Positions 6,557 through 11,105 of a stretch of 11,105 nucleotides of DNA are shown here, one piece after another. The position numbers and the translations under genes were made by a program. Every line of letters starts with the position of its first letter. Position 1 is the stretch's first letter. The notes under the pieces were generated by a model. The model had not been told where the DNA came from and did not search any database. It saw nothing but the letters and a program-made list of their open reading frames with translations. Source of the DNA: Bacteroidaceae bacterium (lineage in GTDB: Bacteria > Bacteroidota > Bacteroidia > Bacteroidales > CHK158-818). Location of the stretch: the NCBI GenBank assembly GCA_017467745.1, contig JAFUKV010000200.1:1-11105 (forward strand), written 5' to 3'.

Positions 6557-6588
6557 ACTACCCCAGCCGAAAGACCGGCTGGGGTAGT
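6557..6588 (-). terminator. Strong terminator of the suhB-trpS-GH109 run
   Basis: A 13-bp perfect GC-rich inverted repeat (6557-6569 with 6576-6588; core ccccagccg) has a 6-base loop. On the minus strand it is followed at once by tcg and seven T residues. It starts 51 nt after the GH109 stop. Confidence 0.92.
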
Positions 6589-6639
6589 GTCTTACCTTCT
6601 AATAATATTGATGATTTTAGAAAGAAAATATGCTTTCCG

Positions 6640-8199
6640 TTATTTTTGATTGTTTTCCGTTTCGTTTTCCCAATCTTTGGCGCCTTTCTCTTTCAACTGA
6701 GCGGTAAATTCTTTGGCAATTTTAGCGGCTTCCGCTTCATCGGCTTCACTTGCATAAGCGTGTTTGAAACCTTTTACGTCGTTCCAGTGGCCGCGTGTGA
6801 AATCAGGGAAGCTAACAGCTGCGCAACCGTTATCCATAGAAAGTTCTCCTAACTCAGCCAAACAGCACCATTCAGCCAAATCGTAAACGTCCATATCAAG
6901 AGGCAAGCCGTTTTGCAGGCAATATACCAGACGGCAGTCCATGATAAAGTCCATACCGCCGTGTCCGCCTACTTCTTTGGCCATTTCTCCATATTTTTTC
7001 AAAATAGGGTGTTGATATTTTTCTACCAAAGCGTCTTTTTCTTCTTTGGGTAAGAATGAGTGAGATGAAAGATTGTCTACTTTGGGTTGTACGCCGGAAG
7101 ATTTCATTTGCGCAGCGTCAATAGCATATCCTTCAATCGGATATTTATTGGCAAAACCTTTTGTTCCGGTCAATTGGTACAACCGGTTGTACGGTTGAGG
7201 CGTCATTACATTGTGTTGAATTTCGATAACTTTTCCATTCTCCGTACGAATCAAAGTTGTAGTATGATCTCCGTTTCTAAAATTATCGCAATCTTTACCG
7301 GTAGCTTGTTCTACCAAATTTTCGCCTATAACAGACTTGGTATCCATTGCAACCAGTGTTTTCATGCGGTCTCCGCGGTGAATATCCAGCGCTTGTGCAA
7401 CCGGGCCGAGTCCATGTGTAGCATATACATCTCCGCGATGTTCCATATTATAGCGTAATCGCCAGCCTAACTGGTCGTCTTTGCCGTTTTTCCAATAGTA
7501 TGCCCAGAAATCGCTTAGGTTGTGAATATAGGCTCCTTGAACACGAAGTATTTCGCCGAATACCCCTTGTTGAGCCATATTTAATGAGTTCATTTCAAAC
7601 CAATCGTAACAGCAGTTTTCCAGAATCATACAGTGCTTGCGGTTTTTTTCGCTTAGGTTGATAAGGTCCCAGCACTGTTGCAAAGTCATTGCTGAGGGAA
7701 CTTCGATAGCTGCGTGTTTTCCGTTTTCTAAGGCGCATTGCGCTACGGGGAAGTGATGTATCCAGTCAGTTGCAATATATACTAAATCTATATCGTCTCG
7801 TTTACATAATTCTTTGTAACCTTCCTCGCCCGAGTAGATGGCAGCCTTAGGCATACTTGCTTGGCGTAAATATTGTTGGCATTTTTCCGCGCGCTCTTTT
7901 TCATAATCGCAAAGAGCTACGATTTCTACACCCGGAATATGGGTAAAGCGTGCTACCGCTCCGGGACCGCGCATACCTAATCCGACAAATCCCACACGTA
8001 CTACATTGAGTTTCGGAGCCGTAAGTCCTACCACATGTTCTTGACCGGCCGGCCGTTCGGGAGAATTTACCACAATCGTACCTTGTTCCCAATGCCATTT
8101 TGTCCCTTTATCCGAAATCTGTTCGGATGTTGATTGGTTAGGCGAGCATGATGCCATGATTAAGCATACGCTCAGAAATAAGAGTCTGAAAACTTTCAT
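6640..8199 (-). CDS. GH109-family lipoprotein (Gfo/Idh/MocA fold, alpha-N-acetylgalactosaminidase type)
   Basis: This is a 519-aa NAD-dependent glycosidase-type protein on the cell envelope. GH109 enzymes remove alpha-linked GalNAc by transient oxidation with a bound NAD. The ATG at 8199 gives a signal ending MASC with lipid Cys18; a longer frame back to 8319 overlaps trpS and only adds residues before that signal. The Rossmann motif GFVGLGMRGPG is at 70-80, followed by CDYEKERAEK (97-106) and EVPSA (166-170). YIHNLSDFW (224-232) and THGLGPVAQ (261-269, His262) are typical of GH109 and of its active-site region. It closely resembles Bacteroides GH109 proteins in memory. The substrate could be host mucin or glycan GalNAc, but many Gfo/Idh/MocA lipoproteins have untested specificity. 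It lies 58 nt after trpS with no terminator between, so read-through from suhB-trpS is possible. Confidence 0.92.
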   Translation of the reverse strand: MKVFRLLFLSVCLIMASCSPNQSTSEQISDKGTKWHWEQGTIVVNSPERPAGQEHVVGLTAPKLNVVRVGFVGLGMRGPGAVARFTHIPGVEIVALCDYEKERAEKCQQYLRQASMPKAAIYSGEEGYKELCKRDDIDLVYIATDWIHHFPVAQCALENGKHAAIEVPSAMTLQQCWDLINLSEKNRKHCMILENCCYDWFEMNSLNMAQQGVFGEILRVQGAYIHNLSDFWAYYWKNGKDDQLGWRLRYNMEHRGDVYATHGLGPVAQALDIHRGDRMKTLVAMDTKSVIGENLVEQATGKDCDNFRNGDHTTTLIRTENGKVIEIQHNVMTPQPYNRLYQLTGTKGFANKYPIEGYAIDAAQMKSSGVQPKVDNLSSHSFLPKEEKDALVEKYQHPILKKYGEMAKEVGGHGGMDFIMDCRLVYCLQNGLPLDMDVYDLAEWCCLAELGELSMDNGCAAVSFPDFTRGHWNDVKGFKHAYASEADEAEAAKIAKEFTAQLKEKGAKDWENETENNQK

Positions 8200-8257
8200 A
8201 ATAATTGGTGTTATAATGTGTGAATCAATTTGTTTGATATTCGTTACGGCATTGTTC

Positions 8258-9250
8258 CTAAAAATTTCTGAATCCCATAATCCGGCGGACATCATCAAGT
8301 ACCTTCGATGCGCTTTCACGGGCTTTTTCCGCGCCCTGTTTTACTGCTTTCCGCAAGTAGTCGTCATCTTTTTGTATTTCCAGAATGCGGTTCCGAATAG
8401 GCAATGTAACATTGAGTATATCTTCGGTCAATTGTTTTTTCATATCGCCGTACCGGATTTCGCATTTATTGTACTTTTCTTCAAAATAATCGACAGTATC
8501 GGGCGTTGATACAACTTTCATAATGGTAAATAAGTTCTCCACCGGTTCCGGTTTTACAGAGTTCGGTTCTGTTGGCCCTTGATCTGTAACGGCTCGCATT
8601 ACTTTTTTGCGTAATGTTTTTTCGTCATCTATCAGATAAACGCAGTTTCCTTCCGATTTACCCATTTTTCCGCTACCGTCTAATCCCGGAATCTTGATTA
8701 GTTCAGAGCCGAAATTATAGGCGTCAGGTTCCGGGAAAAAGTCTACGCCGTAAATCGTATTAAAACGCCGAGCAAAGCGTCGAGTCATCTCTAAATGTTG
8801 TTCTTGGTCTTTTCCCACAGGAACCTTTGTCGCTTTGTGCATCAAAATGTCCGCCGCCATTAAAGACGGATATGTCAATAGTCCTGCATTGACATTTTCT
8901 GGTTGTTTGCGAACTTTATCTTTAAAAGAAACGGTACGTTCCAGTTCTCCTACATACACATGCATATTTAATAATAAATACAATTCGGGTATTTGAGGAA
9001 GATCGCTTTGCAGAAATATTGTAGCTACGTCGGGATCGAGTCCGGCAGCAAGATATTCCGACAGAATATTTTTTACATTAACATGCAGCATTTCTGGGTC
9101 GGGATGCGTTGTTAATGAATGATAATCAGCAATAAAGAAATAGCAGTTATGTTCATGCTGCATTTTGATAAAATTGCGTAACGCTCCAAAATAGTTTCCT
9201 AAATGTAGATTTCCGGTCGAGCGAATGCCGCTCACAACAATTTCTTTCAT
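8258..9250 (-). CDS. trpS: Tryptophanyl-tRNA synthetase
   Basis: This cytosolic enzyme charges tRNA-Trp with tryptophan using ATP. At 330 aa it has the usual bacterial length. The class I signatures are present: the HIGH-like motif NLHLGN at 14-19 and the KMSKS-like loop KMGKS at 195-199. Strongly conserved blocks of the family include SGIRSTGNLHLGN (7-19), YPSLMAADIL (127-136) and VPVGKDQEQHLE (143-154). The ATG gives the expected MKEIVVSGIRSTG start. It lies 12 nt after the suhB-like gene, so the two are co-transcribed. The protein appears complete and intact, with no missing key residue. Confidence 0.98.
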   Translation of the reverse strand: MKEIVVSGIRSTGNLHLGNYFGALRNFIKMQHEHNCYFFIADYHSLTTHPDPEMLHVNVKNILSEYLAAGLDPDVATIFLQSDLPQIPELYLLLNMHVYVGELERTVSFKDKVRKQPENVNAGLLTYPSLMAADILMHKATKVPVGKDQEQHLEMTRRFARRFNTIYGVDFFPEPDAYNFGSELIKIPGLDGSGKMGKSEGNCVYLIDDEKTLRKKVMRAVTDQGPTEPNSVKPEPVENLFTIMKVVSTPDTVDYFEEKYNKCEIRYGDMKKQLTEDILNVTLPIRNRILEIQKDDDYLRKAVKQGAEKARESASKVLDDVRRIMGFRNF

Positions 9251-9262
9251 GAAAGTATAGTT

Positions 9263-10063
9263 CTAATTTGTTTTTTCGTTTTTGATTGTATTAAGATGAT
9301 TGTAAATAGTTTGCGCTATTGTTTCGTTTCCTGAGCAAATGGAGATGCCTCTGTCTTTTTTGAGAGGAAGCGTAACACCTCCGGCTTCGGAAACAATTAA
9401 TTCTCCGGCAGCTGCATCCCAAAGATGCAGGTTTAACTCCCAATATCCGTCAAGAATCCCGGCGGCTACACTGCATAAGTCGTAAGCGGCCGATCCTGTT
9501 CGCCGCAAACCCCGTATGTTTGGTACAATCCGGTTGACGTTATCGAGGTTATTATCGGGATTGACGTTTTTGTCATAAGGAAATCCCGTAGCCAATACGC
9601 ATTCGGAGAGAATTTTTTTGTCCGATACGGCTATCGGAGCGCCGTTTAGAAAAGCGCCTTCACCTTTGATAGCCGAATATAACTCGTTCAGGTACGGAAC
9701 ATATACGATTCCTACAACCGTTTCTCCTCGATGCTGAATACCGATGGAAACGCAAAAAATTGGAAACCCTTGACTGTAATTTGTCGTTCCGTCTAACGGG
9801 TCGATAATCCAGCAAAATTCGCCGGACCTGCTATGCGTTCCGCTTTCTTCGCCGATAATATCATGGTCGGGATACGTTGCGTTTATTTTTTGCAACAACA
9901 GATTTTCGCATTTTTTATCTACTTCGGTTACAAGATCGTAAACCCCCGATTTTATTTCCGTAAACAAGCACTTGTTACGAAAATAAGATAATTGAATTTT
10001 CCCGGCTTCGCGAGCCCACAGTTCCGCATTAGAAGCGATAGCCTTATATGAGTTTGTAATCAT
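9263..10063 (-). CDS. suhB: Inositol monophosphatase family protein (SuhB-like)
   Basis: This 266-aa protein belongs to the Mg/Li-sensitive phosphatase family that splits myo-inositol-1-phosphate and related sugar or nucleotide phosphates. Metal-binding motifs are complete: GEES at 71-74, WIIDPLDGTTNY at 85-96 (D88, D91) and WDAAAGELIVSEAGG at 215-229 (D216). Substrate specificity is not fixed by motifs, so the name is by family. The ATG at 10063 is preferred; a TTG at 10072 would add three residues (MNP). It is the first gene of a minus-strand run with trpS 12 nt downstream. The upstream 293-nt gap must hold its promoter, but no clean TAnnTTTG element is visible there. Confidence 0.93.
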   Translation of the reverse strand: MITNSYKAIASNAELWAREAGKIQLSYFRNKCLFTEIKSGVYDLVTEVDKKCENLLLQKINATYPDHDIIGEESGTHSRSGEFCWIIDPLDGTTNYSQGFPIFCVSIGIQHRGETVVGIVYVPYLNELYSAIKGEGAFLNGAPIAVSDKKILSECVLATGFPYDKNVNPDNNLDNVNRIVPNIRGLRRTGSAAYDLCSVAAGILDGYWELNLHLWDAAAGELIVSEAGGVTLPLKKDRGISICSGNETIAQTIYNHLNTIKNEKTN

Positions 10064-10292
10064 TGGGTTCAATTTAAAGAGGCTAAGATAACTATTTTAG
10101 TTGATAAAAAAGTATGATAAGAGAAAAAGATGCGATTTCTCAGTTTTATTTATGTGTTATGGAGAAAAAAACTTTTATTGAGATAGTAGGTTTGAGCTGA
10201 ATGTTGAACCGTAAAAAATTATTTTTTCATATTATGAGTCTCTTTTGTTCAGATCTGAAATACAGAAATAAAGAACTTTTTCAAAACACCTA

Positions 10293-10336
10293 AATAATGC
10301 AGTAATAGTAGAAAATATGTTTTCTAAAACATTATT
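10293..10336 (-). repeat. AT-rich two-tier inverted repeat after ispF
   Basis: Outer arms 10293-10299 and 10330-10336 (aataatg/cattatt) and inner arms 10309-10315 and 10320-10326 (tagaaaa/ttttcta) nest into one hairpin with a 4-base loop. It starts 20 nt after the ispF stop. It may be a weak terminator, but no long T tract follows. The remaining gap to the suhB start (10064-10292) is AT-rich and shows no gene. Confidence 0.4.
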
Positions 10337-10356
10337 CTTTGAAAATATTGAAAAAT

Positions 10357-10839
10357 TTATTTTGTCGCAGTTATCAACACGGAAGCGTAGGCGGAAATAC
10401 CTTCTTCCCGTCCGGTGAATCCCAATTTTTCGGTAGTGGTGGCTTTTATGGAAATATCGTCCGGATTTACCTGCATAACATCGGCCAAGCATTGTTGCAT
10501 GGCGGGAATGTGCGGGTTTAATTTCGGACGTTCGGCGCAAACGGTTATATCGGCGTTGCCCAATTCATATCCCTTTTGACGGATAAGAGCGATAGTTTGA
10601 CGAAGCAAGATTTTGCTGTCTATATTTTTGTACTCATTTGCCGTATCGGGAAAGTGAAACCCAATGTCGCGTAAATTCGCGGCGCCGAGTAATGCGTCGC
10701 ATAATGCGTGGATAAGAACATCGGCATCCGAATGACCTAATAACCCGAGTGTGTGGTCTATGCGAATACCGCCTAACCACAATTCTCTGTCCGGTACAAG
10801 TTTATGTACGTCAAATCCGAAGCCTGTTCTTATTTTCAT
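10357..10839 (-). CDS. ispF: 2-C-methyl-D-erythritol 2,4-cyclodiphosphate synthase
   Basis: IspF is the fifth step of the MEP isoprenoid pathway, closing CDP-ME 2-phosphate to the cyclic diphosphate with release of CMP. It works as a zinc-containing trimer in the cytosol. At 160 aa it has normal length. Zinc ligands D10, H12 (FDVH) and H44 are present, as are the GHSDADV block (35-41) and TTTEKLGFTGR (134-144) for nucleotide binding. The ATG at 10839 gives the standard MKIRTGFGFDVHKL start; the longer frame to 10908 runs through the end of the upstream gene and is rejected. It starts 4 nt after that gene's stop, so the two form one operon. Confidence 0.97.
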   Translation of the reverse strand: MKIRTGFGFDVHKLVPDRELWLGGIRIDHTLGLLGHSDADVLIHALCDALLGAANLRDIGFHFPDTANEYKNIDSKILLRQTIALIRQKGYELGNADITVCAERPKLNPHIPAMQQCLADVMQVNPDDISIKATTTEKLGFTGREEGISAYASVLITATK

Positions 10840-10843
10840 AGTT

Positions 10844-11105
10844 TTATCTGATATGGAAATCCAATAGTTTTTTGTCTTCAATATATCCTTGCAAATGATC
10901 GTTAACATTTATCCTGCCTACGCCGCAGGGAGTGCCTGTAAAAATAAGATCACCTATTTTTAGCGTGAAAAAGCGGCTTACGTAAGCAATGATTTCGTCT
11001 ATCGGGAAAATCATGTCGCGCGAGTTTCCCGCTTGTTTCTGTTCGTCATTGATGCGTAAAGAGAAATTTATATTTTGTATCTCCGGAAATTGTTCGGCCG
11101 GAATG
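10844..11105 (-). CDS. Fumarylacetoacetate hydrolase family protein, C-terminal part (5' end beyond window)
   Basis: The last 86 residues of a gene that continues past the window edge are visible, ending at the stop 10844-10846. The FAH-fold signature is clear: DMIFPIDEIIAYVSRFFTL and then KIGDLIFTGTPCGVGRI, the conserved GD-x2-x-TGTP-x-GVG block near the active site. Family members act on acylpyruvates or oxaloacetate tautomers, and the exact substrate cannot be read from this fragment. The gene runs into ispF with a 4-nt gap, so it is co-transcribed. Because the frame is short and cut by the edge, it is easily missed and is often replaced by a false long ispF start in the same place. Confidence 0.93.
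   Translation of the reverse strand, partial: IPAEQFPEIQNINFSLRINDEQKQAGNSRDMIFPIDEIIAYVSRFFTLKIGDLIFTGTPCGVGRINVNDHLQGYIEDKKLLDFHIR

Noticed and set aside
8200..8319. 40-residue N-terminal extension of the GH109 protein
   Set aside because: It precedes a complete lipoprotein signal starting at 8199 and overlaps the 3' end of trpS.
10064..10072. TTG start adding three residues to the SuhB-like protein
   Set aside because: The ATG at 10063 gives a normal family start; TTG offers no extra support.
10187..10194. TAGGTTTG on the plus strand, a -7-like element
   Set aside because: No plus-strand gene follows and no -33 element lies at the right distance.
10840..10908. 23-residue N-terminal extension of IspF
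   Set aside because: It overlaps the end of the FAH-family gene in another frame; the family start is at 10839.
1..11105. CRISPR array or insertion sequence
   Set aside because: No regularly spaced repeats, no transposase motif and no paired terminal inverted repeats were seen on either strand.

Overview
The window looks chromosomal from a member of the Bacteroidales (Bacteroidetes). The signs are lipoproteins with short SPII signals, TAnnTTTG-type promoter elements, starts without a clear Shine-Dalgarno, a GH109-type NAD-dependent oxidoreductase/glycosidase lipoprotein, and Bacteroidetes-like protein relatives throughout. Genus cannot be settled from sequence alone.

Left part (1-4714, + strand) is an accessory, export-related cluster. 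It opens with a deleted remnant of a lipoprotein gene (1-102). Next is a protein (137-1138) with a double-glycine (GG) export leader, a Cys/His-rich zinc-ribbon-like segment, a Gly/Tyr-rich linker and a C-terminal domain resembling C39-like papain-fold cysteine peptidases. It overlaps by 4 nt a lipoprotein gene (1135-1869), followed by a related secreted protein (1881-2582) and a TPR lipoprotein (2603-3313). A clear hairpin terminator then stands 19 nt before an HlyD-type membrane fusion protein (3392-4714). The inferred theme is type I (GG-leader) export of a large enzyme-like cargo, with envelope-anchored companion proteins. The ABC transporter/leader peptidase that this needs is not in the window.

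Middle part (4770-6556) holds a minus-strand membrane-anchored GDPD-like/FAM151-like protein (4770-5531) with a likely promoter, a non-coding stretch with several small hairpins, a tRNA-Pro(GGG) with its own promoter and terminator, and a further gene-poor stretch.

Right part (6557-11105, all minus strand) is mostly housekeeping. A run suhB-like (inositol monophosphatase family), trpS and a GH109-family lipoprotein ends at a strong terminator. Upstream of it lies ispF (MEP isoprenoid pathway), preceded by the 3' end of a fumarylacetoacetate-hydrolase-family gene with a 4-nt gap. The most interesting material is the left cluster: a GG leader fused to a peptidase-like domain, and evidence that the cassette was duplicated and partly lost.
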